A DNA stretch of 64,000 nt from Chloroflexota bacterium (GCA_021787395.1 JAJYLZ010000005.1:1-64000), one strand, 5' to 3'; shown: positions 34,208 through 45,024, counted from the stretch's first letter. Notes: generated by a model not told the origin, from the letters alone. A program made the numbers and translations.

Positions 34208-35281
34208 TCAGCGGCCCGACAGCAGGAGCGCGCCCGACACCGCGGAGATGATGGCCACCAGCGCGCCGGCCAGGCCCAGCAGGAACCGCCCCTGGTCGCG
34301 CGCCACGGCCTCCCCGGGCGCGCCCGCGACGATCAGCAGCGGGGCGTCCGCGGCCGATGCGAGGACCAGCAGGTCCGGGGCGATGTCGAACGCCTGCTCG
34401 ATCCGCGCCGCCGTCTCCGGCGAGGCGAGGGTCGGTTGGCGGGCGGCGGGGTCGAGCTCGGGCTCTCGGACCGGGCGGTCGATGCCGAAGCCCGGGATCG
34501 CGGCGTTGCCCCAGGCCTGCTCGGGCGCCGAGAGCTCGCCCGCCTCGCGAGCCGCCGCCACGTCCGCGGCGACCTCCGGGTCCGCCAGCGCTCCGAGCGG
34601 GTCGGCGGAGCCGTCGAGCGCGTCGGCGGTCGCCGGGTCCTCGAGCTCGCTGAACGGCCGCGCCGTGCCGACGACGGTGATCGTGTCGCCAGGCTCGATC
34701 CGCGCCTCGGTGTAGCGGCGGCCCGAGCCGCGCGCGCCCGTGCCCAGCCCGGCGGGAGCCGCCAGCTCGTCGAGCGGATCCGGCGGGTGCACCGTGAGGA
34801 GCGCCGCCACCGCGGCGTCGCGGTCCACCGAGCCCGGGGCGGGGGCCATCGTCTCGTGCCGCGGCGACAGCCCGATGGGCGCGTCGCCGAACAGCCCGGT
34901 GCGCTCGTCGTACTGCGCGGGCACGTCGATCCGGGCGCCCCGCGGGAACACCCGGATCGCGCCGCTCGCATCGCGGACGCGGAAGCCGACGCCGCGCTCC
35001 TCGTGGAATGCCGGGCGGCCCTCGCCGTCCGACGCATCGACCCGCGATCGGTACCAGACGCAGTCGCGGTCCTGGAGCGGCGACCGCAGGAGCGCCTCCG
35101 CCGCCTCGACGGTGCCGCTGACCCGGACCTCGCCCGCCGCCAGAGTGGCGATCCGCGAGGTCGCGGTGCCCTCGATCAGCGCCCCGCTGCGGTACCCGGC
35201 GAGCCCCCGGACCAGCGCCGCCAGCCCGCCGACCACCCCGGCGGCGCACAGCGCCAGGGCGGCGGCGATCGGGTCGTTCAT
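34208..35281 (-). CDS. GIDE-domain membrane protein
   Basis: 357 residues with a membrane segment at each end (ALALCAAGVVGGLAALVRGL; FLLGLAGALVAIISAVSGALLL). Between them is a GIDE/MUL1-like domain: VSGTVEAAEALLRSPLQDRDCVWYRSRVD, FRVRDASGAIRVFPRGARID, and YTEARIEPGDTITVVGTARP. There is no RING domain, so it is not itself a ubiquitin ligase. A ~90-residue Asp/Ala-rich stretch interrupts the C-terminal part. Role unknown; presumably works with LemA. Confidence 0.8.
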   Translation of the reverse strand: MNDPIAAALALCAAGVVGGLAALVRGLAGYRSGALIEGTATSRIATLAAGEVRVSGTVEAAEALLRSPLQDRDCVWYRSRVDASDGEGRPAFHEERGVGFRVRDASGAIRVFPRGARIDVPAQYDERTGLFGDAPIGLSPRHETMAPAPGSVDRDAAVAALLTVHPPDPLDELAAPAGLGTGARGSGRRYTEARIEPGDTITVVGTARPFSELEDPATADALDGSADPLGALADPEVAADVAAAREAGELSAPEQAWGNAAIPGFGIDRPVREPELDPAARQPTLASPETAARIEQAFDIAPDLLVLASAADAPLLIVAGAPGEAVARDQGRFLLGLAGALVAIISAVSGALLLSGR

Positions 35282-35344
35282 CGGGCCCGGACCGATCCGG
35301 GGATGGCCATCGGGATCGGCATCTCGCCCCCGTCCGCGGCGCGA

Positions 35345-36580
35345 CTACGCGCGCGTGTACCGCCGGTCCACGTAGTCCTCGAGCAGGTCGATGAACTCGG
35401 CGACGATGTTGTCGCCGCGCAGCGTCCGGTCCAGCCTGCCGTCCACGAACACTGGCGCCACCGGCGCCTCGAACGTGCCCGGCAGCGAGATCCCGATGTC
35501 GGCGTGCTTCGACTCGCCCGGGCCGTTGACCACGCACCCCATCACGGCCACCTTCATGTCCTCGACGCCCGGGTGGGTCTCGCGCCACTCGGGCATACGC
35601 GCCCGGAGGTGCCCCGTGATCTGCTGGGCCATCTCCTGGAAGAACGTGGACGTGGTGCGGCCGCAGCCCGGGCAGGCGGAGACCTGGGGCAGGAACGAGC
35701 GCAGGCCCATCGACTGGAGGACCTGCTGGGCCACCTCCACCTCGAGCTCGCGGCCCGCGCCGGGCTCGGGGGTGAGCGACACGCGGATGGTGTCGCCGAT
35801 CCCCTCGTTGAGCAGGACCGCGAGGCCCGCCGTGGACGCGACGATGCCCTTCATGCCCATGCCCGCCTCGGTGAGCCCCAGGTGCAGCGGGTAGTCCGAG
35901 CGGGGCGCCAGCCGGTGGTACGTGTCCACCAGGTCCCGGACGCCGGACACCTTCGCCGACAGGATGATCCGGTCGTGGCGCAGGCCGACCGACTCCGCCA
36001 ACTCGGCCGAGCGCATGGCCGACTCGACCATCGCGTCGATCATCACGTCGCGGGCGTCGCGCGGCTGGGCCGCCCGGGCGTTCGCCTCCATCATCGAGGT
36101 CAGCAGGTCCTGGTCGAGCGAGCCCCAGTTCACGCCGATGCGGACGGGCTTGTCGTGGTCGACCGCCACCCGCACGATGGTCGAGAAGTTCTCGTCGTGG
36201 TGCTTGCCGCCCACGTTGCCCGGGTTGATCCGGTACTTCGCCAGCAGCCGCGCGGTCTCCGGGTACTGGACCAGGAGCTTGTGGCCGTTGTAGTGGAAGT
36301 CGCCGATCACCGGCACGTCCACCCCTAGGTTGTCGCGCAGCTTGCGCAGCATCTCGGGGACGGCCGCGGCGGCCTGCTCGGTGTTCACGGTCACGCGGAC
36401 GAGCTGGCTGCCGGCGTGGGCGAGCCGGGCCACCTGGATGGCCGTGGCGTCAGGGTCCGCCGTGTCCGTGTTGGTCATCGACTGCACGACCACGGGGTGG
36501 GCGGAGCCCACCAGCACGCCGCCGACGTCGACCGAGACGGTGGGGCGGCGGGCGGGGCGGAGTGCCTCCGGCGAGCTCAT
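35345..36580 (-). CDS. ispG: 4-hydroxy-3-methylbut-2-enyl diphosphate synthase IspG
   Basis: 411 residues from ATG 36580. N-terminal TIM-barrel part ([35 protein letters not shown]) and C-terminal Fe-S part with [13 protein letters not shown] and [20 protein letters not shown] supplying the three cluster cysteines. Penultimate step of the MEP isoprenoid pathway. Three bases after rseP, in one operon with dxr and uppS. Confidence 0.97.
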   Translation of the reverse strand: MSSPEALRPARRPTVSVDVGGVLVGSAHPVVVQSMTNTDTADPDATAIQVARLAHAGSQLVRVTVNTEQAAAAVPEMLRKLRDNLGVDVPVIGDFHYNGHKLLVQYPETARLLAKYRINPGNVGGKHHDENFSTIVRVAVDHDKPVRIGVNWGSLDQDLLTSMMEANARAAQPRDARDVMIDAMVESAMRSAELAESVGLRHDRIILSAKVSGVRDLVDTYHRLAPRSDYPLHLGLTEAGMGMKGIVASTAGLAVLLNEGIGDTIRVSLTPEPGAGRELEVEVAQQVLQSMGLRSFLPQVSACPGCGRTTSTFFQEMAQQITGHLRARMPEWRETHPGVEDMKVAVMGCVVNGPGESKHADIGISLPGTFEAPVAPVFVDGRLDRTLRGDNIVAEFIDLLEDYVDRRYTRA

Positions 36581-36582
36581 CG

Positions 36583-37710
36583 TCAGCCTCCCCCGGTGAT
36601 GCCCCGGGCGATGTCGAAGAAGGTGACCCAGATCAGGAAGCCGAACAGGGCGAGGAACCCGATCGCGTAGGTCGCCTGCTCGGCGCGCTGGCTGATCTTG
36701 CGCCCGACGCCCGGGATGGCCTTGAGCGCGAGCACCAGCATCCGGCCCCCGTCGAGGGGCGGGAAGGGCAGCACGTTCACCAGCGCGAGGTTCGCCGACA
36801 GGATGCCCGCCACGTACAGGGTCATGATCGGGCCCTGGTCGCGGAACGTCTGGCCCAGCTCGCCGGCGATCCCCACCGGCCCCGACACCGGGGGCGCCTG
36901 GGTCGGGTGGCTGACGATCGAGCTGCCCAGCTTGCCCAGCGCGTCGAAGATGGCGTTGAACCAGCGCGTGGTCTCCTGCCAGCCGATCGAGGCCGACTCG
37001 CCCAGGGGCCGGCTCGTCGTCCCGGCCAGGATCGCCGGCTGGAACCCGCCGGACCCGGCCCGGACCCCCAGGGCGCCCTGGCCGGCGGCCACCTCGGCCT
37101 TCGATCGCAGGGTGACCGTGAGCGTGGCCGGCGTCCCGTCCGCGTGGACCACGCCCAGCTGGATGGTCTGGCCGGCGTCCGCGCGGAGGTGGTCGAGGAT
37201 GGTGCCGTCGCCGTAGCTGCCGCTGTAGAAGTCGTACTGCCGGCCGTCGATGGACGCGATCGTGTCGCCCACCACCAGCCCGGCGGCCGCGGCGGGCGAG
37301 CCGGGCTCGACGGCGTCGAACTTGACCCCGATGTTCGGCGCGCCGAGGAAGGCGATGCCGCCGAAGATGGCGACGGCCAGGACGAGGTTCATCACCACGC
37401 CCATCAGCAGGATCAGCAGCTTCTTCCACAGCGGGGCGCGGCCGAACGAGCGCGGGTCGTCGAGCTCGGCGCCGTCCTCCCCCTCCAGTTTGACGAAGCC
37501 GCCGATGGGCAGCCAGTTGAGCGTGTACTCGGTCTCGCCGCGCGTGCCGAGCACCCTCGCGCGGGGCGGGAAGCCGAATCCGAACTCCAGGACCCGGACT
37601 CGGGCCAGGCGCGCGGTCACGAAGTGCCCGGCCTCGTGGAACAGCACGAGCACCCCGAGCACGACGACGAACAGGACGATCGAGATCGCCGCGTCGAGCA
37701 GGCCGTTCAT
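36583..37710 (-). CDS. rseP: Site-2 protease family (RseP/M50)
   Basis: 375 residues from ATG 37710, overlapping the dxr stop. Zinc motif [13 protein letters not shown] near residue 24; PDZ domain ~110-195 ([23 protein letters not shown]); the second metal motif [13 protein letters not shown] near 325; several membrane helices. It cleaves membrane-bound regulators or signal peptides within the membrane. Its position after dxr is the common bacterial order. Confidence 0.95.
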   Translation of the reverse strand: MNGLLDAAISIVLFVVVLGVLVLFHEAGHFVTARLARVRVLEFGFGFPPRARVLGTRGETEYTLNWLPIGGFVKLEGEDGAELDDPRSFGRAPLWKKLLILLMGVVMNLVLAVAIFGGIAFLGAPNIGVKFDAVEPGSPAAAAGLVVGDTIASIDGRQYDFYSGSYGDGTILDHLRADAGQTIQLGVVHADGTPATLTVTLRSKAEVAAGQGALGVRAGSGGFQPAILAGTTSRPLGESASIGWQETTRWFNAIFDALGKLGSSIVSHPTQAPPVSGPVGIAGELGQTFRDQGPIMTLYVAGILSANLALVNVLPFPPLDGGRMLVLALKAIPGVGRKISQRAEQATYAIGFLALFGFLIWVTFFDIARGITGGG

Positions 37711-38924
37711 GCGCCCACCGGCCCGCTGGCGAAGGCGGCGCGGACCTCCCGCTCCAGGGCGAGCAGGGCGTCCACGCCGGGCGCCTGGTCCGGGCCCTCG
37801 CCGAAGCGGCGCACCGCGGCCTCGAGCAGGCGCGGGATGCCCGGGAAGTCGAGGGTGCCGGCCAGGAACCGCGCCACGGCCACCTCGTCGGCCGCGATCA
37901 GCGCCGCCGAGGCGCGCGGGCCGATGCGGCCGGCGTCCCGGGCGATGCGCAGGGCCGGGAAGCGGCCCTCGTCGGGGGCGCGGAAGTCCAGCCGGGCGGT
38001 CGCCAGCAGGTCTGGCGGCGTCGCGGGTGACGGGAGGCGCTCTGGGTGGGTGAGGGCGTACTGGATCGGGAGGCGCATGTCGGGGGTGCCCAGCTGGGCC
38101 TTGAGGGAGCCGTCCACGAACTGGACGGCGGAGTGGACGACGCTCTGCGGGTGGATGACGACGTCGATCTGGTCGTACGGGACATCGTAGAGCCAACGGG
38201 CCTCGATGACCTCCAGCCCCTTGTTGGCGAGGGTCGCCGAGTCGATCGTGATCTTGGCCCCCATGGACCAGTTCGGGTGCCTGAGCGCCCGCTCCGGCGT
38301 CGCGGCGGCGAGCTCGTCGGCCGACGCGTCCAGGAACGGGCCGCCCGAGGCCGTCAGCACGAGGCGGGCGACGCCCGCCGGCGGCTCGCCGACCAGGCAC
38401 TGCCAGATCGCGGAGTGCTCGGAGTCGATCGGGCGCAGCCAGCCCAGCGGCGTCGCCAGCGGGTGGCGCGGATCCTCCGCCGCGCGCGCCAGGGCGCGTG
38501 CGGCGGCCTCCGCCATCACCAGGTGGCCGCCGGCCACCAACGTCTCCTTGTTGGCCGTCGCCACGACCTTGCCCGCGCGGAGGGCCGCGATGACGGGCCG
38601 CAGCGAGACCATGCCGCCGGTGCCCACCACCACGAGGTCCACGTCGTCGCGGACGGCCATCCGCTCCAGCGCGTCCTCCCCGCGCCAGCGCTCCGTGCCG
38701 GCGGGCAGGTCGAGCTCGAGCGCGTCGTCGGCGAGGGCCACCGCGTGCGGGCGGAGCCGCCGGGCCTGGGCCTCGAGCTCGCGGGCGCTCCGGCCGGCCG
38801 CCATGGCGCGCACCGCGAACCGGTCCGGGTGGGCCTCGAGGACCTCGACCGACTGCCGGCCGATGCTGCCCGTGGAGCCCAGCACGGCAACGCCGCGCAG
38901 GCCCGCCTCAGCGGACGAGCGCAA
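37707..38924 (-). CDS. dxr: 1-deoxy-D-xylulose 5-phosphate reductoisomerase
   Basis: About 405 residues. NADPH-binding [13 protein letters not shown] at the N-terminus; [13 protein letters not shown]; metal/substrate motifs [13 protein letters not shown] and [32 protein letters not shown]. Second step of the MEP pathway. The start is uncertain: TTG 38924 inside the cdsA end is the best in-frame choice, since the next standard codon (GTG 38885) would remove the first strand. Coupled with cdsA upstream and rseP downstream. Confidence 0.94.
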   Translation of the reverse strand: MRSSAEAGLRGVAVLGSTGSIGRQSVEVLEAHPDRFAVRAMAAGRSARELEAQARRLRPHAVALADDALELDLPAGTERWRGEDALERMAVRDDVDLVVVGTGGMVSLRPVIAALRAGKVVATANKETLVAGGHLVMAEAAARALARAAEDPRHPLATPLGWLRPIDSEHSAIWQCLVGEPPAGVARLVLTASGGPFLDASADELAAATPERALRHPNWSMGAKITIDSATLANKGLEVIEARWLYDVPYDQIDVVIHPQSVVHSAVQFVDGSLKAQLGTPDMRLPIQYALTHPERLPSPATPPDLLATARLDFRAPDEGRFPALRIARDAGRIGPRASAALIAADEVAVARFLAGTLDFPGIPRLLEAAVRRFGEGPDQAPGVDALLALEREVRAAFASGPVGA

Positions 38925-39735
38925 CGACGTACAGGGCCACGACAGGCCCGGCGAACAGGAACGAGTCGATCCGGTCCAGGATCCCGCCGTGGCCCGGGAT
39001 GAGCGTGCCGGAGTCCTTGGCACCGGCCGCGCGCTTGAGCATCGATTCGGCGAGGTCGCCCGCCTGGGCCGCGAGGCCGATCAGCGGGCCGAGCGCGAGC
39101 CCGCCGGCGGGGGCCTGCCCCAGCGCCGCCAGCATGGCGCTGGTCACGACGGTGGTGGCGATCAGGCCCCCGACCACGCCCTCGACCGACTTGCTGGGCG
39201 AGATGTGGGTCAGGAACTTGTGGCGGCCGATCTGGCGGCCGACCAGGAACGCGCCGGTGTCGAAGCTCCAGACCCCGAGCACGAGCAGCAGGATCCAGCC
39301 CTGCGCCGCGGACAGGACGTGGAGGGGCGCGCCCGACGGCACGGCCGGGGCGCCGTTGGCGAGGTGGAGCACGAACGCGATCAAGCCCACGTACCCGGCC
39401 CCGAACACCGTGGCGACCCAGACCACCAGCCCGTCGCGCGGGTCCGGGCGCCCGAACGCCCCCATGCCGGCGAGCACGGTGCCCACCGCCACCAGCAGCA
39501 GGCCCTTCTCGCCCCCGGGGGCGAGCGCCGCCTCGAGGACGAACGCGACGGCCAGCGCCGTGCCGAACAGGGACAGCGACGGGTAGCCCGCCTGCCTGAG
39601 CAGCCGGAACACCTCGAGCCCGCCCAGCGCCGCCACGAGGATCAGGACGGCCGCCACCGCCGGCACGCCGATCCAGAGGGCGATGACGAGCGGCGGCACC
39701 ATGACCAGTGCCGAGATCGCGCGAGTGCGGAGCAC
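38908..39735 (-). CDS. cdsA: Phosphatidate cytidylyltransferase CdsA
   Basis: 275 residues with about eight membrane helices. The family signature near the C-terminus is AKDSGTLIPGHGGILDRIDS, and THISPSKSVEGVVGG precedes it. It makes CDP-diacylglycerol from phosphatidate and CTP for phospholipid synthesis. It starts 4 bases after uppS. Confidence 0.96.
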   Translation of the reverse strand: MLRTRAISALVMVPPLVIALWIGVPAVAAVLILVAALGGLEVFRLLRQAGYPSLSLFGTALAVAFVLEAALAPGGEKGLLLVAVGTVLAGMGAFGRPDPRDGLVVWVATVFGAGYVGLIAFVLHLANGAPAVPSGAPLHVLSAAQGWILLLVLGVWSFDTGAFLVGRQIGRHKFLTHISPSKSVEGVVGGLIATTVVTSAMLAALGQAPAGGLALGPLIGLAAQAGDLAESMLKRAAGAKDSGTLIPGHGGILDRIDSFLFAGPVVALYVVALVR

Positions 39736-39738
39736 GGC

Positions 39739-40545
39739 CTAGCGCCCGAAGCGACGCGTGCGCCGGGCGAACTCCAGGAGCGCGGCGTCGAACTCGGCCG
39801 GTCCGAAGTCGGGCCACAGGCAGTCCGTGAACACCAGCTCGGCGTAGGCGGACTGCCAGATCAGGAAGTTGCTGACGCGCTGCTCGCCGCCGGTCCGGAC
39901 CAGGAGGTCGGGGTCCGGCAGGCCGGCGGTGTACAGGGCGTCGCTGACGGTGCGCTCGTCCACCTCGTCGGGCTGGACGCCCGACGCGACGATCCGCCGC
40001 ACGGCATCCACGAGCTCGGTCCTGCCTGCGTAGTTCCAGGCGATGTTGAGGTGGAGCCGGGTCCCCTCGGCCGTCCGGGAGAGGGCGTTCTCGATCGACG
40101 CCCGCGTCTCCTCGGGCAGCTCCTCGACACGTCCCAGCACCTGGACGTGCACGCCCTGGGCCCGCAGCTCCTCGGTCTCGTTGGCGATGGCGCGCCCCAG
40201 CAGCTCGAACAGCCCGGTGACCTCGTCGTCGGAGCGGGCCCAGTTCTCGCGGCTGAACCCGTACAGGGTGAGCATCGGGACGCCGCGTCGGACGGCCTGC
40301 TGCAGGACGCCCCGGACCGCCTCCATGCCCGCCGCGTGCCCCTCGAAGTCGCTCACGCCACGGGCCCGCGCCCAGCGGCGGTTGCCGTCCATGATGATCG
40401 CGACGTGCCGGGGCATCTCCTCGGGCGGCAGGCCCGCCTCGAGGGCGGGCGCGTCCCGGGTCGGGGCCGACGGGGCCGGCCCGTGGGCGAGCGGCGGCGC
40501 GTCCGTGGGGCGCGTGACGGGGCGATCGAGCGGCGCCTGGGCCAC
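39739..40545 (-). CDS. uppS: Undecaprenyl diphosphate synthase
   Basis: 268 residues. Catalytic Asp motif HVAIIMDGNRRWARARG near residue 52; LYGFSRENWARSDDEV; RTGGEQRVSNFLIWQSAYAELVFTDCLWPDF near 215. It makes the C55 lipid carrier for peptidoglycan. A 45-residue Pro/Ala-rich N-terminal extension precedes the fold. The GTG start shares one base with the frr stop. Confidence 0.96.
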   Translation of the reverse strand: MAQAPLDRPVTRPTDAPPLAHGPAPSAPTRDAPALEAGLPPEEMPRHVAIIMDGNRRWARARGVSDFEGHAAGMEAVRGVLQQAVRRGVPMLTLYGFSRENWARSDDEVTGLFELLGRAIANETEELRAQGVHVQVLGRVEELPEETRASIENALSRTAEGTRLHLNIAWNYAGRTELVDAVRRIVASGVQPDEVDERTVSDALYTAGLPDPDLLVRTGGEQRVSNFLIWQSAYAELVFTDCLWPDFGPAEFDAALLEFARRTRRFGR

Positions 40546-41102
40546 TAGACCTCGAGGACCTCCTGCTCCTTGACGCCACCGAGCCGATCCACGTCGGCGA
40601 TCACCCGGTCGGTGATCTTCTGGAGCTGGTCCTGCTGCCGGCGCGACTCGTCCGCGCCGAGCGTGCCGTCACGCTCCTCCCTCTTGATGGCGTCCGCCGC
40701 CTCGCGGCGGAGGTTGCGGATCTCGACGCGCGCCTCTTCCATCCGCTTGTGGACGCTCTTGACGATGTCCTTGCGACGCTCCTCGGTGAGCGGCGGGATG
40801 TTGAGGCGCACGACCGTGCCGTCCACATTGGGCATGAGCCCGATGTCGGACTTCATGATGGCCTTCTCGATGGCGCCCAGGACGCCCCGGTCCCAGGGCT
40901 GGATCACGATCTGGTGCGGCTCGGGCACGCTGATCGAGGCCAGCTGGTTGAGCGGCGTGGGCGTGCCGTAGTACTCCACGTGGATCCGCTCGACGAGGGC
41001 GGTCGAGGCCCGGCCGGTCCGGAGTCCGGCGAAATCGCGCTCCATCGCCTCCACCGCGCGCGACATCTTGTGCTCGGCGCTGGCTAGGTCTTCGCTGGTC
41101 AT
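40545..41102 (-). CDS. frr: Ribosome recycling factor
   Basis: 185 residues, the standard length. [25 protein letters not shown] at the N-terminus, [28 protein letters not shown], and [29 protein letters not shown]. It splits post-termination ribosomes with EF-G. ATG overlaps the pyrH stop (ATGA). Confidence 0.97.
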   Translation of the reverse strand: MTSEDLASAEHKMSRAVEAMERDFAGLRTGRASTALVERIHVEYYGTPTPLNQLASISVPEPHQIVIQPWDRGVLGAIEKAIMKSDIGLMPNVDGTVVRLNIPPLTEERRKDIVKSVHKRMEEARVEIRNLRREAADAIKREERDGTLGADESRRQQDQLQKITDRVIADVDRLGGVKEQEVLEV

Positions 41103-41893
41103 GCGGTGGCTCCTCCGGTCTCGCCGGCGATGAGGGTTCCCACTGGCTCGCCGCGAGCCACCCTCGTGATGTTCTCCGGTCGGTTGAGGTCGAACACGAC
41201 GATCGGCAGGTCGTTCTCCTGGCAGAGGGAGACCGCCGCCGCGTCGAGCACCTTGAGCTGGTCGCGCAGGACGTCGAGGTAGCCCAGGCGCTCGTAGCGC
41301 GTCGCCGTGGGGACCTTCATCGGGTCCGCGTCGTAGACGCCGTCCACCTTGGTGGCCTTGAGCAGGACCTCGGCGTCGATCTCCACGGCGCGCAGCGCGG
41401 CCGCGGTGTCCGTGGTGAAGTACGGGTTGCCGGTGCCGGCCACGAACACCACGACCCGGCCCTTCTCGAGGTGGCGGACGGCGCGGCGGCGGATGTACGG
41501 CTCCGCGACCTCGTTCATCGCGATCGCCGACATGACCCGGACGGGGACGCCCGCGCGCTCGATCGCGTCCTGCAGGGCGAGTCCGTTCATGACCGTGGCC
41601 AGCATGCCGATGTAGTCGCCCGTCGCGCGGTCCATGCCGCGGGCGGCCGCGGCCATGCCGCGGAAGATGTTGCCGCCGCCGACGACGATCCCGACCTCGA
41701 CGCCCATGGCGACGACGTCGGCGACCTGCCGGGCGATGAACGCGCAGAACGCCGGGTCGACGCCGTACTGGCGCTCCCCGAGCAGGGCCTCGCCCGAGAG
41801 CTTGAGCAGGATCCGGCGGTAGCGGAGCGGGCCGGGGCTGGGGGCCGTGTCCGGCCCCGCACTCCCGCCTGCCGCCCGACCGGGCTCGGTCAC
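41099..41893 (-). CDS. pyrH: UMP kinase
   Basis: 264 residues from GTG 41893 overlapping the tsf stop. [49 protein letters not shown] and [20 protein letters not shown] are the bacterial PyrH segments. It phosphorylates UMP to UDP. A 23-residue Gly/Pro-rich N-terminus precedes the fold. Confidence 0.97.
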   Translation of the reverse strand: MTEPGRAAGGSAGPDTAPSPGPLRYRRILLKLSGEALLGERQYGVDPAFCAFIARQVADVVAMGVEVGIVVGGGNIFRGMAAAARGMDRATGDYIGMLATVMNGLALQDAIERAGVPVRVMSAIAMNEVAEPYIRRRAVRHLEKGRVVVFVAGTGNPYFTTDTAAALRAVEIDAEVLLKATKVDGVYDADPMKVPTATRYERLGYLDVLRDQLKVLDAAAVSLCQENDLPIVVFDLNRPENITRVARGEPVGTLIAGETGGATA

Positions 41894-42486
41894 ATCTCCT
41901 CCCCGAGGGCGAAGCGGACGAAGCGCCGGACGCGGATGTTCTCGCCGATCGTCGAGATCTTCTCGGTCACCAGGTCGCGCACGGACCGGTCCTCGTCGCG
42001 GAAGGGCTGCTCGAGCAGGCAGACCTCCTTGTACCACTTCGCGAGCTGCCCCTCCACGATCTTCCCGCGAATCGCCTCGGGCTTGCTCTGGGTGGACTCG
42101 TCGGCGAGCAGCGCCGCCTTCTTGGCCTCGAGCTCGGCGGGCGGGATGCGGTCGGTGTCCACGTACAGCGGCGCGAGGCCGGCGACCTGCATCGCGAGGT
42201 CGCGCACGAGCTTCTGGAACTCCTCCGTCCGGGCGACGAAGTCCGTCTCGCAGTTGACCTCGATCAGCACGCCGACGCGGCCCCCGGTGTGGATGTAGCT
42301 GGCCACGAGGCCCTCGCGGGCGTCGCGGCCGGCCTTCTTCGCCGCCGCCGCGAGACCGCGCTCGCGCAGCAGCGCGACGGCCTTCTCCATGTCGCCGCCG
42401 ACCTCCTCGAGCGCGCGCTTGCAGTCCATCATGCCCGCGCCGGTGCGCTCTCGAAGCTCCTTGACGGCCTCGGCCGTGATCGCCAT
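41890..42486 (-). CDS. tsf: Elongation factor Ts
   Basis: 198 residues, a short-form EF-Ts. [39 protein letters not shown] is the N-terminal UBA-like domain; [28 protein letters not shown] the core; [20 protein letters not shown] the end. It recycles EF-Tu. It follows rpsB after 120 bases holding a GGCGGG/CCCGCC hairpin at 42514-42530. Confidence 0.97.
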   Translation of the reverse strand: MAITAEAVKELRERTGAGMMDCKRALEEVGGDMEKAVALLRERGLAAAAKKAGRDAREGLVASYIHTGGRVGVLIEVNCETDFVARTEEFQKLVRDLAMQVAGLAPLYVDTDRIPPAELEAKKAALLADESTQSKPEAIRGKIVEGQLAKWYKEVCLLEQPFRDEDRSVRDLVTEKISTIGENIRVRRFVRFALGEEM

Positions 42487-42606
42487 GTGGGTGATGCTCC
42501 TGTCGTGGTGTTCGGCGGGTCGCGCCCGCCAAGGTTCGTTGCACGCAGACGACGGCCAGCGGCCGGCGTCAGCCGGGCTGGCCGAGCGGGCCCGCCCGGA
42601 GCGGCG

Positions 42607-43467
42607 TCACTCGGCGGACGCGGCCGGGGCGCCGGGCAGCAGGTCGTCGTCCTCGGGCTCGAAGGTCAGCGTGCCGCCGGCCGCGAGCTGGGCCACCAGG
42701 TCGGCCGCGGCCCTCTCGTCGAACTCCGGCTCCTCGGCCGCCGGCGCCTCGGCCGGCTCCGGCTCCGCGGCCGCGTGGGCAGCGCGCAGGCGCGCGCCCT
42801 CGATGGCCGCGTCGGCCACCAGCTGGCACAGCAGCCGGATCGCGCGGATCGCGTCGTCGTTGGCCGGGATGATGTAGTCGAGCTCGTCGGGGTCCACGTT
42901 CGTGTCGCCGGTGCCGACGACCGGGATCTCGAGCTTGTTGGCCTCGGTCACCGCGATGCGCTCGCGGTGGGGGTCGACGATGAAGATCGCTCCCGGGAGC
43001 CGCTTCATCTTGCGGATGCCGCCCAGCGTCGCCTGGAGCTTGGTCAGCTCCTCGAGGTGCTTGGCGGCCTCCTTCTTCGTCATCCGGTCGAAGTCCCCCG
43101 CCATCTGGCGGGCCTCGAGCTGGTCGAGCAGCCCGATGCGCTTCTTGATGGTCACGAAGTTGGTCAGCATGCCGCCGAGCCAGCGCTTGGTGACGTACGG
43201 CTGGCCGGCCCGGATGGCCTCCTGCATCACCGGCTCCTGCGCCTGCTTCTTGGTGCCCACGAAGAGCACGCTCTCGCCGCGGGCGACCGTGTCGGTGACG
43301 TACGCGAGCGCGACGTCGAGGCGCTTGACCGTCTGCGCCAGGTCGATGATGTGGATGCCGTTGCGCTCGGCGAAGATGTAGGGCTTCATCTTCGGGTTCC
43401 AGCGCCGGGTCTGGTGTCCGAAGTGGACGCCGGCCTCGAGGAGCTGGCGCATCGAGACGGTGGGCAC
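42607..43467 (-). CDS. rpsB: 30S ribosomal protein S2
   Basis: 286 residues. [62 protein letters not shown], and [28 protein letters not shown] are S2 signatures. About 55 acidic/Ala residues form a C-terminal tail. AGGAGGT lies 5 bases before GTG 43467. A ~160-base leader separates it from its promoter. Confidence 0.97.
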   Translation of the reverse strand: MPTVSMRQLLEAGVHFGHQTRRWNPKMKPYIFAERNGIHIIDLAQTVKRLDVALAYVTDTVARGESVLFVGTKKQAQEPVMQEAIRAGQPYVTKRWLGGMLTNFVTIKKRIGLLDQLEARQMAGDFDRMTKKEAAKHLEELTKLQATLGGIRKMKRLPGAIFIVDPHRERIAVTEANKLEIPVVGTGDTNVDPDELDYIIPANDDAIRAIRLLCQLVADAAIEGARLRAAHAAAEPEPAEAPAAEEPEFDERAAADLVAQLAAGGTLTFEPEDDDLLPGAPAASAE

Positions 43468-43634
43468 GCGTGACCTCCTGCGGTTCGTGTCCTCCGCGGA
43501 CCGCCTGCGGGGACCGCGCTCGGGGCCTGGCCCGGCAACGGCACCGTCCCGTCAGGGAGCTGTCCGCGTGTGAGCTCCGTCCAGCGTCCGCCGGGCGGGC
43601 ATGACCAATCGCCGTGGGGTCCACGGCGGGCGGG

Positions 43635-43643
43635 AGTGTAGCA
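43635..43643 (-). promoter_or_regulatory. Extended -10 promoter of rpsB
   Basis: Minus strand TGCTACACTCCCGCC, an extended -10 of the same TGC-TAnnnT style as rpsO and rplS. The long leader could hold S2 autoregulation, not recognisable by eye. Confidence 0.55.
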
Positions 43644-43711
43644 CACGCCCGTCCCCGGACCGGCCGGCTCGGCCGCCGTGGCGGACGGGTGCAGCTCCCG
43701 CGGCCGCGACC

Positions 43712-44113
43712 CTACACCGCGATGCCCCGGTGGTGGCGGAGCGAGAGCCGGCCGTCGGGACCCCGGTCGATCGCGATCAGGTCCACCCGCACCGGAAGCG
43801 GCGGCAGCCGCCGGCCGTCCGGGAGCGATCCTCGCCAGGCCAGCTCGCCCGCCGCCCGGCGCAGGACCGCGCGCTTGCGGCGGTCGACGGTCTCCTCGGC
43901 CAGCCCGAAGTCGCGTCGAGCCCGGCGGCGGACCTCGACCACGACCAGCGACGGCGGGTCGGCCGGGTCGATGGCGAGCAGGTCCAGCTCGGCGCGGCCG
44001 ACGCGCACGTTTCGGGCGATGACCTGCCAGCCCATCGCCTCGAGGCGCTCGGCCGCCACGCGCTCGCCCTCGTCGCCGATGCGCTGGGCTGGGGTCGAGC
44101 GTGCACGTTCCAT
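43712..44113 (-). CDS. YraN/UPF0102 family protein
   Basis: 133 residues from ATG 44113. The UPF0102 nuclease-like fold is visible: RIGDEGERVAAERLEAMGWQVIARNVRVGRAELDLLAID, then LVVVEVRRRARRDFG (the E..D..EVK-like PD-(D/E)xK arrangement, with Arg in place of the usual Lys). Usually adjacent to rnhB, as here (rnhB is 107 bases upstream). Function unproven. Confidence 0.9.
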   Translation of the reverse strand: MERARSTPAQRIGDEGERVAAERLEAMGWQVIARNVRVGRAELDLLAIDPADPPSLVVVEVRRRARRDFGLAEETVDRRKRAVLRRAAGELAWRGSLPDGRRLPPLPVRVDLIAIDRGPDGRLSLRHHRGIAV

Positions 44114-44220
44114 GCCGCCAGCCTGTCCCGGGCCGATCAACCGCGCCTTATCCCGGCATTGCGCGGCGGGTTCCCCTGGCCGACCGCCGCTGCACCCGGG
44201 CACCGGACGGCGCCCGCCGC

Positions 44221-44988
44221 TCAGCTGCCGGCGCCCCACTCCGCCAGGTCCCGGTCGAGCTCCAGGGCGGCCTCGACCAGATCGGCATCGGCGCTGTGGA
44301 CGTTCTCGGCCCCGCCGTCGCCCGGGTCCCCCGGCACCTCGTCGAACAGCGCCAGCTGGTCGCCGGCCAAGAGGACCCGGAGCGCCTGCCAACTCCGCCG
44401 GTGGTGCGGCGTCAGGCCGTAGGCCCGGATCGCCTCCCGGTGCTCGAGCGTGGCGTACCCGGCGTTCCGATCCCAGCCGTACTGCGGGTAGCGCAGCGCG
44501 AGGTTGTGCATCATCCGGTCGCGGACGATCTTGGCGACGACCGAGGCGCACGCGATCGAGTAGACCTTCGCGTCGCCGTCGACGACGGCCGTGTACGGGC
44601 CCACCTGCTCCTCGAAGCCCGCGATCCGGAGGCCGTCCACCAGCACGTGGTCGTGGCCGCCGAGGCGGGCGATCGCGCGGCGCATCGCGAGGTGGGTGGC
44701 GTGGTAGATGTTGAGGCGGTCGATGTCGGCCACCGACGCGGCCCCGACGCCGACCGCCACGGCCCGTCGCCGGATGATCGGGGCGAGCCGCTCACGCTGG
44801 GCAGCGGAGAGCGTCTTGGAGTCCCGCACGCCCGGGATGCGCTTGCAGTTGGGCGGCATGACCACGGCCGCCGCCACGACCGCGCCGCAGGTCGGGGCCA
44901 CGCCCACCTCGTCGACGCCGGCGACCCGCAGCAGGCCGGCATTCCACAGCGGGCGCTCGTAGTGGAGGGTGGGCACGATCGCGGCCAT
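44221..44988 (-). CDS. rnhB: Ribonuclease HII, GRG motif altered
   Basis: 255 residues from ATG 44988. The acidic residues are present: D26 and E27 (GVDEVG), D118 (VLVDGLRIAG) and D157 (AKIVRDRMM), followed by RYPQYGWDRNAGYAT and GLTPHHRRSW. The usual DEVGRGPLAGP is DEVGVAPTCGA here, so the GRG motif that reads the ribose 2'-OH is GVA. The reading frame is continuous. The protein should bind RNA-DNA hybrids, but ribonucleotide recognition may differ. The C-terminal ~45 residues are acidic and outside the fold. Confidence 0.92.
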   Translation of the reverse strand: MAAIVPTLHYERPLWNAGLLRVAGVDEVGVAPTCGAVVAAAVVMPPNCKRIPGVRDSKTLSAAQRERLAPIIRRRAVAVGVGAASVADIDRLNIYHATHLAMRRAIARLGGHDHVLVDGLRIAGFEEQVGPYTAVVDGDAKVYSIACASVVAKIVRDRMMHNLALRYPQYGWDRNAGYATLEHREAIRAYGLTPHHRRSWQALRVLLAGDQLALFDEVPGDPGDGGAENVHSADADLVEAALELDRDLAEWGAGS

Positions 44989-45024
44989 CTCGTCCACAGC
45001 GTAGCGCCGCACGGCGATCGGCGG

